From CAVVFX01 sp963777595 (GTDB lineage: Bacteria > Acidobacteriota > Terriglobia > Bryobacterales > Bryobacteraceae): DNA of 64,000 nucleotides. Below the pieces are notes generated by a model, which was not told the origin of the DNA, did no database searches, and saw only the letters and a list, made by a program, of their open reading frames with translations. Numbering within the stretch: position 1 is the first letter of the stretch; each line of letters begins with the position of its first letter. Where the stretch lies: the NCBI GenBank assembly GCA_963777595.1, contig CAVZRE010000065.1:77848-141847 (forward strand), read 5' to 3'. Of the stretch, positions 8,161 to 18,159 are shown in pieces. The translations under genes and the position numbers were made by a program.

Positions 8161-11100
8161 GTGGCGACGTTACGGTTGATCGCAGTTCTGCTTTCCGGCT
8201 TCTGGCAACTCGCTGCTCAGACTTCCACTTCGCCGGAAATCATAGTCGATCGCGGACACGGCAAAGAAGTCGGCTCAGTCGCACTGTCGCCGGACGGCCG
8301 TTACGCGCTTTCCTCCGCGAAATCCGGATCGATTATTTTGTGGGAGACTGCCGGCGGACGGGAACTGCACCGCATCGAGAATTGCCGCTGTGAGCAGGGA
8401 AATGTGGCGTTTTCGCTGGACGGAAAACTTGCGCTCGCTGCAATCTGGGCTGGCTCCAGCGAAAATTATGTGCAGGGTTGGTCGGTACCGGATTTTCAGC
8501 CCGTGCGCACCTGGAAGCGGAAAGGGATCGCGCCTCAAACCGTCGCGGTTTCTCCAGTAGATGGGACGCTCGTTACGGCCGGTTTTGATCAGAAGCTCCG
8601 TTGGGCGCTAACTTTCTGGGATTATGCGAGCGGTCGCGATCTTCGCAGCGCGGCAATTCGCGATCAGACCAACCGTGTGATGTTCACGCCCGACGCGCGG
8701 TTTGTCCTGGTCAATTCGACTTTCCTCGACCCCGCCACCGGGCACGTTGCGAACTTGGCAGGCACGCCTTACGGCAAACTCGAACACCTCGAACGCGGGA
8801 GTAGCCCGGCTTTTTCGACTGATGGGAAGTTCGTCTTCATAGCCTCCTACGGCGCAGGCGAACTGCTGGAAACCACCACCCTCGCGCCCAAGCGCCTGCA
8901 ATCGTCGAAAGACTGCCAAATCTACTCCGCAGCGTTTGCCCGCCAGGGAGACCATCTGCTGGCCGGTTGCTCCAACGGCGGCTTACGCCTTTTCGATGCG
9001 GTCTCCGGTGCGCTTCTTCAATCCTTTGCCGGCTTGGCCATCGATCTGCCGCGCTTATCGATTTCGAGAAACGGCAGCCGTATCTTCACCGGGACGACCT
9101 GGTGGGACCTGACCTCCGGCTCGCTTGGCGGAATCCTCCCGGTAGGCGAGTCTCCCGTAGCCGTTGCCGTTTCCCCGGACGGCCATCTCGGCGCCACCTT
9201 CCGGCAAGGTCCTGTTCTGTGGGACCTCGATAAGAATGCTCTCCTGGCGCACATGCCATCCGATAGCTTCTTTTCGGACGTGCAGTTTCCTGCGGAAGGC
9301 AAGAGCGTGCTTATTAGCAACGGCGGCAAAGGCGCGATCATATGGGACATAGCCAAAGGGGGTGTGGCGCGAGTTTTGACGGAGGTCAAATCGGAGCGCA
9401 TCGCCGTCAGTCCCACGGAAGACTACTGTCTGGCCGTGACCTCCGATAAAGGCGCGGGTCTGTTTTCAGTTGCCACGGGACAAATGCTCCGCACCCTGGT
9501 GATGCCGACCAGCTTTCCAGCGATAGCCACGTTTGCCCGCCCCCAATTTTCCGCGGACGGTAAGACCGCTATGGTCGGAAACTCGCGCGTCATTGATGTC
9601 TGGGACGTTGCCTCGGGTCGGCTTCTGCGCGAGTTCAAAGCGCCGTATAGCATCTCGGAAGGCATCTCGCCCGATGGGAAAATGATCGTTTCCAGCACCA
9701 CTACCGGTTTCCTGAACGTCTACTCTACGGCGACTGGGAAAGAGGTCCGCACGGCGCGGTCCCCGCTCATCTTTTCCGCCATCGCATTTACTCCCGATGG
9801 GCGGCGTTTCGTTACCACGGGCGATGACCGGACGATGCGGTTATGGGATGCCGCGAGCGGCCGTGAACTGCTCCGCATGATTGCCTTCATAAACGGCGAG
9901 TGGGTGGCGATTACTCCGGAAGGCTACTACAAGGCCTCGGCGAAAGGCGATCAGGACCTTAGTGTACGAATTGGCGACCGCGTCTACAGCATCGACCAGT
10001 GGCGAAAGACCTTCTACCATCCGCAGGTAATCGATGCGCTGCTGCGAACCGGAGACGAGGGTAAGGCGTTGTCTTCCGTGCTCGGCAACCAGTTGCCGCC
10101 GGTAACCCTCTCGAGTCCGAATCTTCCCACACCGCCTTCAATCGAAGTGAAGTCCGACCCAAAATCGTCGGGCGGGACAGCGGAACTATCCTTTGAAGTA
10201 AGCGACGCGAAACAGCCGATCGACTCTGTTTCGATCTACGTCAATGGACGCCAGGTGACCGGCGGCGGGGACGACAATCAGCCTGCGGCGCATAGCGGAC
10301 CGCCGAAACTCAATATCCCCACGGGACAAAAGGAGTTGGCGCTCAAGATCCCGGTGAAACTCGATCCCGGCGAGAATCATGTGGAAATCAGGGCTTCTAA
10401 CGGGGGTGTCGAGACAAGCCGCGGTGTCACCGTGTTCCGCGATGTCTCCGCGAGCGTGCCCGAAACCATCCTGCCCAATCTATGGATTCTTGCCATCGGC
10501 GTCAATCACTATTCGGCGCCCGGTTTGAGTTCGCTCAATTATGCTGAGGCCGATGCAACCGCCGTGGCCGCCGAATTCGGCAGGCAGAAAGGCAAGCTGT
10601 ATCGTGAGGTCCACACGTTGCTGATCTCGGATAGCAGCGCCGTAAAACCTACTTTCGACAACATCGTCGACAATCTGAATTATTTGAAACAAGCCGGCCA
10701 GAATGACCTGGTGTTGTTGTTCGTCGCAGGGCACGGTATGGGCGACGATTCCGGGGATTTCTATTTCCTGCCCTCGGATGCGGCGTTTCAAACTGACGGG
10801 TCTGTGCGCCGGTCCAAGGCCATTTCGTGGCGGGAGTTGAAATCTGTTCTGGATGTCCCGGCGCGCAAAATCATACTCCTCGATGCGTGCCACTCGGAAG
10901 GCGTGACCGGGCGCACGACCCGCTCCACCGGGAACGATTATCTGGTTCGTGAATTGCGCGAGACGCGTGGCGTCATTCTCAGTTCCAGCCGCGGCAAAGA
11001 GTTATCCCAGGAGTCACCGGAATGGGGACATGGAGCGTTCACCGAGGCGCTTCTGAAAGGGATGCGCGGCGAAGCGGATTACTCCAAGAACGGGAAAATT

Positions 11101-11223
11101 TCCATGCTGGCGTTGGCCAACTATGTTTTGGAAACGGTTCCAGTCCTGACGAAAGGTGCACAGCATCCCATTATCGACACCCCGGAGGGTTATCAGCAGT
11201 TGGAGATTGTGCGTCTGAAGTGA
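8161..11223 (+). CDS. Exported WD40-repeat protein with C-terminal caspase domain
   Basis: 1020 residues, GTG start. A signal peptide (about 1-22) is followed by WD40 blades filling about residues 25-570, an Ig-like linker (about 660-770) and a C14/caspase-type domain (about 780-1015). The catalytic pair is visible: H858 in VAGHGMGDD and C910 in LLDACHSEG. Prokaryotic caspase homologues usually cleave after basic residues and often use WD40 domains as sensors. The unusual point is the signal peptide, which would place the protease outside the cytoplasm. It is the last gene of the unit starting at 6705 and is convergent with the regulator at 11245. Confidence 0.85.
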   Translation: MATLRLIAVLLSGFWQLAAQTSTSPEIIVDRGHGKEVGSVALSPDGRYALSSAKSGSIILWETAGGRELHRIENCRCEQGNVAFSLDGKLALAAIWAGSSENYVQGWSVPDFQPVRTWKRKGIAPQTVAVSPVDGTLVTAGFDQKLRWALTFWDYASGRDLRSAAIRDQTNRVMFTPDARFVLVNSTFLDPATGHVANLAGTPYGKLEHLERGSSPAFSTDGKFVFIASYGAGELLETTTLAPKRLQSSKDCQIYSAAFARQGDHLLAGCSNGGLRLFDAVSGALLQSFAGLAIDLPRLSISRNGSRIFTGTTWWDLTSGSLGGILPVGESPVAVAVSPDGHLGATFRQGPVLWDLDKNALLAHMPSDSFFSDVQFPAEGKSVLISNGGKGAIIWDIAKGGVARVLTEVKSERIAVSPTEDYCLAVTSDKGAGLFSVATGQMLRTLVMPTSFPAIATFARPQFSADGKTAMVGNSRVIDVWDVASGRLLREFKAPYSISEGISPDGKMIVSSTTTGFLNVYSTATGKEVRTARSPLIFSAIAFTPDGRRFVTTGDDRTMRLWDAASGRELLRMIAFINGEWVAITPEGYYKASAKGDQDLSVRIGDRVYSIDQWRKTFYHPQVIDALLRTGDEGKALSSVLGNQLPPVTLSSPNLPTPPSIEVKSDPKSSGGTAELSFEVSDAKQPIDSVSIYVNGRQVTGGGDDNQPAAHSGPPKLNIPTGQKELALKIPVKLDPGENHVEIRASNGGVETSRGVTVFRDVSASVPETILPNLWILAIGVNHYSAPGLSSLNYAEADATAVAAEFGRQKGKLYREVHTLLISDSSAVKPTFDNIVDNLNYLKQAGQNDLVLLFVAGHGMGDDSGDFYFLPSDAAFQTDGSVRRSKAISWRELKSVLDVPARKIILLDACHSEGVTGRTTRSTGNDYLVRELRETRGVILSSSRGKELSQESPEWGHGAFTEALLKGMRGEADYSKNGKISMLALANYVLETVPVLTKGAQHPIIDTPEGYQQLEIVRLK

Positions 11224-11244
11224 ACTTCCCGGGACCGCCTCTTA

Positions 11245-12564
11245 TTACGACCGGCGCCAGGCGACCAGCTTGAATCCGTGCACCGAACTGCCCACCATTT
11301 CCGCTTCCAACAGCACTTCGAAATAGGGTAGCTCCCCGCGCGTCCCAAACAGATTCACTACCTGTTTGAACAGCTCCGCATTGGTAGCCAGTTCGCCTGC
11401 CGCGAGAGTGCCTTCCATGCCGAGTCCGGCAAGGATGAGGACGCTGCCGGTATGCGCCAAATTCGGCTGGAACGCGAGCAGCCCGTACGACTCATTGACC
11501 TCTTCAGCCGGTCCCGCATTGGAATAGGCCAACTGTTCCCCGTTCTGCGGATGGGTGTTCACGATCACTCCGCGACTGTTGATGCCGTAATCGAAGCGAA
11601 AATTCATCTGGCGCTCGAAGGGCTCAACCCACGGATTCGAGCGGGTGCTTCCCACCAGGATTACGTTCTTTCTCTTGAGATCGTCCGGAACGAAATCTCG
11701 CGCGAAGACGACTTCCAGCCGGGCACTTTCCGCATCCTGGAGGAGCAGCGTACTCCGCAGCACATCAACGTCCGCCAGACTCGTATAGCGGCGCGTCATG
11801 AGCATGGAAAGCGCCTTTCGATCGCCCGCCGCGCTGGTCGTCTGTTCCGCCCCCAAAAGCAGATTGTTGTGGCGCACGTAATCTTGTAGGGACACCTGCT
11901 TGCCGTTCAAGTCTTGAAAAAGGCTGAGGTTGGAATCTGCCAGGACGATCTGCGTCGCCTGCTTGCCTGCGAACATGCGGGACCAGAGCAAGTTCAGCGG
12001 CGGCGCCAATTTTGGCTCCCGAAGCCGGCTTCGGAGTTGGAAATTCTCGATCGCCAGCCACCCGCAGGCGAGCGTGAGAACTGCCGCAAGCCAGCAGATT
12101 ACCATCACTACCTTGGAACCGCGGGTTCCAGTCGGCGCAGGGGATTCCACAATCGACGTAACAAGCGCGGCCGGGGGGATAGCAATTGCCGCCGGAGACT
12201 GCTGGAGCTGCGTATGGAATTCCACGCGGTATGAACCCGGCGGGATGGCAAACCGCAGCCCGGCGGTCGTTCCGTCGCCCAGGTAGTATTGCGCCAGACG
12301 CTTCCTTAAATGGTTCGCCCAAACCCGGACGATAGAATCTGAGTTGCTATCGTATTTCGGTGGGCGCCCAAATACTTTCTCTCCAATCGCGCGTTCGCGC
12401 AGCCCCTCATCGTCCTCGTCGAGCGAATGCGCAACCAGGTAGCGAAGGAGTCGCTCCGCCTGCTTGCTGTTCCGAAAATATTCGCTGGCCAGGACATGCT
12501 CCAGTTCTCCCGCTACAACTCCGCGGAATTCTACGGAAATGGCCGTGCTTCGAGTTCCACCCAT
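11245..12564 (-). CDS. Membrane-anchored winged-helix regulator, acidobacterial type
   Basis: 439 residues. The N-terminal about 115 residues (LEHVLASEYFRNSKQAERLLRYLV, then RAIGEKVFGRPPKYDSNSDSIVRVWANHLRKRLAQYY) form a domain I know from many acidobacterial regulators, where it is coupled to membrane or sensor parts. A single membrane helix lies at about 152-175 (VVMVICWLAAVLTLACGWLA), and the C-terminal about 260 residues are extracytoplasmic with no recognised domain. This is a one-component transmembrane regulator layout, like ToxR or CadC. It is divergent from a TonB receptor 148 bases away, and a perfect palindrome sits directly upstream of its ATG. Control of the receptor is inference. 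Confidence 0.7.
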   Translation of the reverse strand: MGGTRSTAISVEFRGVVAGELEHVLASEYFRNSKQAERLLRYLVAHSLDEDDEGLRERAIGEKVFGRPPKYDSNSDSIVRVWANHLRKRLAQYYLGDGTTAGLRFAIPPGSYRVEFHTQLQQSPAAIAIPPAALVTSIVESPAPTGTRGSKVVMVICWLAAVLTLACGWLAIENFQLRSRLREPKLAPPLNLLWSRMFAGKQATQIVLADSNLSLFQDLNGKQVSLQDYVRHNNLLLGAEQTTSAAGDRKALSMLMTRRYTSLADVDVLRSTLLLQDAESARLEVVFARDFVPDDLKRKNVILVGSTRSNPWVEPFERQMNFRFDYGINSRGVIVNTHPQNGEQLAYSNAGPAEEVNESYGLLAFQPNLAHTGSVLILAGLGMEGTLAAGELATNAELFKQVVNLFGTRGELPYFEVLLEAEMVGSSVHGFKLVAWRRS

Positions 12565-12565
12565 C

Positions 12566-12584
12566 GTTTTAACGCCGTTAAAAC
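12566..12584. promoter_or_regulatory. Perfect 9-bp palindrome, candidate operator
   Basis: Two 9-base arms, GTTTTAACG and CGTTAAAAC, separated by one base. The site begins two bases upstream of the regulator's ATG on the minus strand, in the 148-base region shared with the divergent TonB receptor gene. A related GTTAAC palindrome occurs at about 12634-12639. A dimeric DNA-binding protein would fit such a site; the neighbouring regulator is the obvious candidate. No Shine-Dalgarno sequence is visible between the palindrome and the start codon. Confidence 0.45.
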
Positions 12585-12712
12585 ATTATCGTCACTCGAA
12601 GAGAATTGCAAGGCCCCTCATGCATTTACGCGCGTTAACGGGACAAAAGCGTTGATCTCGGCTGGCGTTTGTTCATATTCTTAACCCCAGGTTCCCCTTC
12701 AGGAGGCTTACC

Positions 12713-15700
12713 ATGTCGTCCTCGCGATTCGCGTGTGTATTTTTTTTTCTTCCGGCGTCGCTGCTTGCCCAGTCCAATGCCGGCGAGATCACCGGCAAAG
12801 TGTTCGATGCCTCCAAGGCCGTTATGGGCGGAGTGGCGATCACCGCGTCCAACCTGGCGACGAACGTCTCCCAGAGCGCTACCTCTAATAACGACGGCGT
12901 CTATGCTCTTCCAGCCCTTCAACCCGGCACCTACCGCGTGGCCCTCGAGAAGGCCGGCTTCAAAAAGCTGATCCGCGAACCGATTACGGTGGAAAGCGGC
13001 AGCACAGTGGAACTCGATTTCGATATGGTGGTGGGCAGCACGGCCGCGGAGGTCACGATCACCGCTGACGTCCCCATGATCCAGACTGGGACTTCCACCA
13101 TTCAGTACGGGCTCGACCTGAGGCAGATCGACGAACTCCCTGTGACCAATCAGAGCGCCGTCCAGATTCTTGGCCTGCTTCCCGGCGTGCAGGGCGGCAT
13201 GGGTTCGGAACAGGCGGCAATTACTACCGGCCTCACCACCCCCGGCGCGGGACTGTCGATTTCCGGCAGCGCGCAGGGAACGGTCCAGTTTCAGGCCGAC
13301 GGCGTTTCAAATACCAGCCTTTACTACGGCCGCATCGCCCTGGCGTTGAGCACCGATGCGGTCGCGGAAATGTCGGTGGTGCAGAACTCTTATAGTGCGG
13401 AGTACCGCAGCGGCGGAGGCGCCGTCGTCAGCATGACGACCAAGTCCGGTACCAACCAGTTTCACGGCACCATGTTTTCCTTTACCCAGAACGATATCCT
13501 GAACGCCGCCCCGTGGGAGAGATATCGATCCGAAGGGCGAACTACGCTACTGGCGCGGCGGCATCGACGTCGGCGGCCCGGTTGCCATTCCAAAGCTGTA
13601 CAACGGACGCAACAAGACCTTTTTCTTCGCCAACTATGAGCCATTGCGGCAGTACACGCAGTCCCAATATTTCGACCGCATGGCGACCCCGCTGGAGCGC
13701 CAGGGTAATTTCTCGCAGTCCGTCTACAATAGCATTACCAACCAGCCCATCGAGATCTTCCAGCATTTCCAGCCCGGCACCAACAAGCAGATCGTTGAAC
13801 CGGCCAATACAGCCTATCCGCAGTTTCCCAACAACATCATTCCTCCGTCGCTGATCTCGCCGACCGGGCAGAAGATTCTCGATCAGGAGCCGCTGCCCAA
13901 TATGCCGATCAACGGCCTTGGCGAGAATTATGCGGTCTTCCGCAGCGTGCGTAATACCGATAACCGTTGGCTCTTCCGGATCGACCAGGTAATCACCAAC
14001 AATAACCGGCTCTCCTTCCGGTTCGCCGAAGTCCCTACGCAAGGCATTCGCTTCAACCAGGGCGGCTATATCGAGGAGGTTCCGACCGATAACAATACCG
14101 GAACCAACGCGATGCTGAGCGACACGTACACCTGGGGCGGAAACAAAGTCAACGAATTCCGTTACGGCTTCAACCGTTCGAATAACTCGCGCACGCAGGA
14201 TCCACTGGAACTGTCCGTGAATGGCTTCCAGATGTTCGGCTTTCCCTCTTATTTGACGAAGGGCGTGCCGCTGGTAAACGGCTTCGACGCCAATGTCCAG
14301 AGCTTCGGAGTCGACCCCGGCGTCTACGAGATCGACAACTTCTTTGAGACTTCCGACACGTTGAGCTGGGTGAAGGGCAAGCACAACCTGAAAATTGGTG
14401 GCGACTGGCAGGCGCCGCAACAGAATATCGTGGATTACGGCAACGTCGGCGGAACCTGGAGCCTTCAATGCGTCGGGTACCAACATCGGGTCGGGGAATA
14501 CCGGTACCGTGCTGGGCATCCCCAACGCCACTACCGGCACCAGTTTCGCTACCCTGCTGCTGGGATATCCGACTGGTGTCAGCATTGCGCCCGCCGTCAT
14601 TCCTTATCAATACCGCTGGAAATATTGGGCATTCTTCCTTCAGGACGATTGGAAGATCACCTCCAAGCTGACGTTGAACATCGGCGCTCCGCTATCAGAT
14701 CGAGAGTTCCGCGCACCGAGAAACACCATCTGCAAGGCGCCTTCGTCGACCAGCCGATCACGCTGGCCACCGGCGCGCAACAGCAAGGCTACATCCAGCT
14801 CGACGGACTCGGCGGCACGCTCCAACACGCTTTGGCCCACGCGCTACAACAATTGGGAGCCGCGTTTCGGCTTCGCCTATCGTTTGCCGGCCATCATTCC
14901 CGGGCTTGCAGGTGATGCGCGGCGCGTACGCCATCAACCACGTCCCGACCGAGTGGTTTGTTCACCAGCGCGTTTCCCGATCTCAGCCCGAAATCGGAAT
15001 CCCTGGCGACCAACGGCGCAGCCAACGGCGGCCAGGTGCAGATGGATACCAACCCGCTGGTGCTGCCGACTGGAGGGCTGCAGATCCCGTCCGACGGCAA
15101 GTTCACCAATATCACCAACATCAACGCGCTCTACTATCTCAATCCGAGCGTCAAGATTCCCTACGTCCAGCAATGGAACTTCGGCTTCGGATTCCAGTTC
15201 GGATCTTCCATGGGTATGGAAATCAATTACGTCGGCAACAAGAGCACCAACATGTTCGGCCCGTCGGCGATCTACAATGCCATCAACCTGCAGCAATATA
15301 CGCAGGAGTTCGAAGCCGGGATGAACATGAGCCCAGTCGATTCCGAATCCGCAGGGCATTACGGGCGCCAACGGACAGGTGATCAATGTCACTCGCCAGA
15401 ACTCGTTGCGACCTCTGTCAACGCTCGGAGACATTCAGAATCCCACCTCGCAAGGCTTCGACGCGCGCTACAACGCGCTGCAGATCAACTTCAGCAAGCG
15501 CTTCTCCCTGGGCTTCCAATTCAACGTGAACTACATCTGGATGAAGGCCATGGACGATGTTTCCTGCGCCGGTTCATTCTGCACTGTGGTCTGCTGCATT
15601 CAGAACTGGGGCGTCGGCGAGCCGCAGCTTTTCGGCGATTCCCATAGCCTTGAGAAGTCCATCTCGACCTACGATGTTCCCAGCGATTTCCGCCTGAATT

Positions 15701-16317
15701 ACGACTGGGACCTTCCCGTCGGCAAGGGAAAGAAATTCTTCAATGTGCAAAGGGGGTGGATCAACCAGATTATCGGGAACTGGAAAACGAGCGGCAATTT
15801 GGAAGAGCGGAGCGGCCTGCCGTTTTCGGTTGTAGCGGGGACTTCAGCGGCGTTTCCGGACGACGTGGCGAACCTGCGTCCGAACGTGGTGCCCGGCGTG
15901 AATCCAATCCTGCCTAACTGGAAGGCGAGCTGCGACAATCCGGTCACCCAGCAATGCCCTTATATCAACGCGCTCGCCTATTACACTCCTCCCACTTCCC
16001 TGAGCGTAGGTGATGCCACGCGAGTGGAGGACAGAGTTCGCATGCCGCACGTCCAGACCTACAATATGGCGATCTTGAAGGAATTCCCGCTCCACGAGCG
16101 GATCAAGCTGGCATTCCGCGCCGAGTTGTATGGAGCGCTAAATCATGTGTCGTTCTCGACCAACCAGAACGATTTCACGCTGTATACAGGCCTGAATTAT
16201 GTCGGCACCGCCACGCCTTCGCCGACGGCGAACAACATCGTGACTTCATTCGCCAGCGTCAATTCCAATATGGGAGGCCAGCGGACCATCCAATTAGGAT
16301 TGAAATTATATTTTTGA
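12713..16317 (+). pseudogene. Oar-type TonB-dependent receptor, broken by eight frame changes
   Basis: Reassembled, this is a receptor of about 1200 residues: signal peptide, carboxypeptidase-regulatory-like domain (about 25-110), plug and a beta barrel ending in LGLKLYF with the usual terminal aromatic residue. AGGAGG at 12701-12706 supports the ATG. Homology is continuous across three frames, with changes near 13526-13532, 14462, 14689, 14707, 14822, 14899-14904, 14957 and 15332. Every one moves the frame by +1, and every one is repaired by removing one base from a run of two to four identical bases. That pattern points to consensus errors more than to decay. The role would be uptake of large glycans or oligomers across the outer membrane. 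Confidence 0.8.
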
Positions 16318-16650
16318 GTGGCGTAACTCATCGAGAGAACAATCAACAAAAGCCTCACCAGTCCGCAATAAGACTGGCCAGACTGGAAGCCACCTGCAAG
16401 TCGGCCGGTGGTCCTGCCAGGTTGGCCTCGGCTTGCTTACGAGCCGGCATAATCGCGCCTCCATAACGAGGTCATCCCTGAACCGGCGATGACGTCCGGA
16501 GGCCCCTCCCACTCCTAGCCCCGACCGCAACGAATTTTTTTTTGCGCGCCGGTTGTGGTTCTTGCAACCGAATCTCGCGTGTTAGGGAGCAAGCATGGTG
16601 CGGCGAATATACCAAAGGCCGCAGCCAGTCAACAAAAGAGGAGAACATTC
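16318..16650. other. Intergenic stretch, no gene
   Basis: No supported gene. The only notable parts are a run of nine T at about 16535-16543 and AGGAG at about 16639-16643, a good ribosome site for the following ATG. No strong terminator hairpin was found after the receptor. Confidence 0.5.
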
Positions 16651-17265
16651 ATGAAAACGAAGTATCGCGCAATCGCCTCATTCTGCGGGGCAACCGCTAT
16701 GGCGGTGATTCTGGTTCCGGCTGCCGGCGCATGTGGAGCGCTGCCGGCAACTTTCGGTGGGCCCACTCACCAACTCAGAGTGATTTCCAATGACTCGCTG
16801 GAAGGAGCATCCGCCGAAAGCCTGGTCCGCGACCAGCGCGCTGCGGCGACTGGCAGTCCCGCGTCGATAAGTCGGAATGTGGAAGGTCACGGAGCTCTCG
16901 ATGGGTAAAACGACTCATAATCCTCCCATTCCGGATGGCACTCAGATCGACTTCGGCTATGCCCAATGGCACAGCGATGGGACCGAATTCTACAACTCCG
17001 GCGGATTCGCGCCGGCCACTCAAAATTACTGTCTCGGTGTATGGGCCGCAACCGGAACTAACACTTTCCAGGTCAACCACTTTGCACTTACCTACGACCT
17101 GACCGGCGTTTACACGGTATATTAGAAACACTTACGGTCTCGCCCGGAGGCACGAGATACAGTGGAACGTTCATCATCAACGCCTACGACACAAATGGAA
17201 ATCAGGTGAATCACCTCACCGGCCAGGTCACCGGCGTACGGGTTACTCTCGACACGACGCCCTGA
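16651..17265 (+). CDS. Small secreted protein, frame changed twice
   Basis: Reads as one protein of about 204 residues: signal peptide (ending near PAAGACGA), a low-complexity linker, then MWKVTELSMGKTTHNPP, FGYAQWHSDGTEFYNSGG, FCLGVW-like segments and a C-terminal SPGGTRYSGTFIINAYD. I recall this family from acidobacterial genomes as exported proteins of unknown function. Continuity needs one base fewer at 16869-16870 (AA run) and one base more at 17116-17117 (GG run, giving GVYTGILETL). Read literally it falls into a truncated 85-residue protein and an 82-residue fragment. The function is unknown. Confidence 0.6.
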
Positions 17266-17311
17266 TAGTTCGGACCAGGAGCGGCCGGATAACGACCAAC
17301 CGCTCCTGGCG

Positions 17312-17995
17312 CTAAAGCTCACGTAACCACGAAAAGGTTTCCACCAGATTCTGCGACTGAAACACGAGCGAGCCGGGCACGACGACATCTGCGCCGGCGC
17401 GCCGCAGGCCTTGCGCCGTTTGTATGCGGATTCCGCCATCGGCAATCAGCCGGACATGGGCACGCCGTTCACCCAGCAGAGATACCGCGCTTGCCAGACG
17501 GTCACAGGCTTCCGGCGCGAGATCCTGGCCTTTAACTCCTGGCGCGGTGCCGAGCAGCAGCAGAGAATCAACGCGGTCGAGGTACGGGCCGCATCGGACG
17601 ACAGGAGTGTCCAGGCGCAACGCCAATCCCGCTGAACATCCCGCGCCTAGAATATTCTGAATCGCCTCTCCCGCCTCGGTTTTTCCGACCTCCTCGTGGA
17701 TCGTAATCGCGTCAACTCCGGCAGTGATGAAGTCTTCGATTAACTTCGTGGGCCGCTCTACCATCAGGTGAACGTGAAACGGCCGCTTCGTCAGTGGACG
17801 CAACGCGCGAACCAGATCGGGAAAAAACAGCAGTCCAGGGACGAAATGGGCATCGGAGACGTCGAGATGAAATGAATCGGCGAATGGCTCGACGCGCTCC
17901 ATCTCAGCCAATAAGTGCGCGAGGTCCGCCGACCATAAGGAAACGTCGGCCAGCAGGCGCGTTCGCGGCAGATCTCGCCAGGCGCTCGAGTTCAA
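17312..17995 (-). CDS. rpe: Ribulose-phosphate 3-epimerase family protein
   Basis: 227 residues; the start is TTG 17995. The TIM-barrel signatures of the family are present: FHLDVSDAHFVPG (metal-binding H and catalytic D), FHVHLMVERP (second metal H), GVDAITIHEE and LIADGGI with the second catalytic aspartate region. The enzyme interconverts ribulose 5-phosphate and xylulose 5-phosphate in the pentose phosphate pathway, using a divalent metal. Motifs differ slightly from housekeeping Rpe (HLDVSDAHF instead of HIDVMDGHF), so a related epimerase on another ketose phosphate is possible. No operon partner is adjacent on this strand. Confidence 0.8.
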   Translation of the reverse strand: MNSSAWRDLPRTRLLADVSLWSADLAHLLAEMERVEPFADSFHLDVSDAHFVPGLLFFPDLVRALRPLTKRPFHVHLMVERPTKLIEDFITAGVDAITIHEEVGKTEAGEAIQNILGAGCSAGLALRLDTPVVRCGPYLDRVDSLLLLGTAPGVKGQDLAPEACDRLASAVSLLGERRAHVRLIADGGIRIQTAQGLRRAGADVVVPGSLVFQSQNLVETFSWLREL

Positions 17996-18159
17996 ACTAC
18001 ACCAGCTGCCCTTGTACTGTCGATGCCATGCACATACTTCGGATTATGGTACCAGTTGCGGCGGGTGCCCCCATTTCCTCCGGCCGCAGTGACCCGCGAC
18101 ATCCCGCATTGCGTACAATGCACAACGCGGCACTTCCGGATTAGCATAAAATTGGCGAG

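Noticed and set aside
13542..14600. Minus-strand open frame (352 codons) inside the first TonB receptor
   Set aside because: The plus strand encodes recognisable barrel sequence through this stretch; the antisense product has no signature and no upstream ribosome site.
12713..16317. Programmed frameshifting as the cause of the broken receptor
   Set aside because: Eight changes in 1.9 kb at unrelated short runs, without slippery heptamers or downstream pseudoknots, cannot be programmed.
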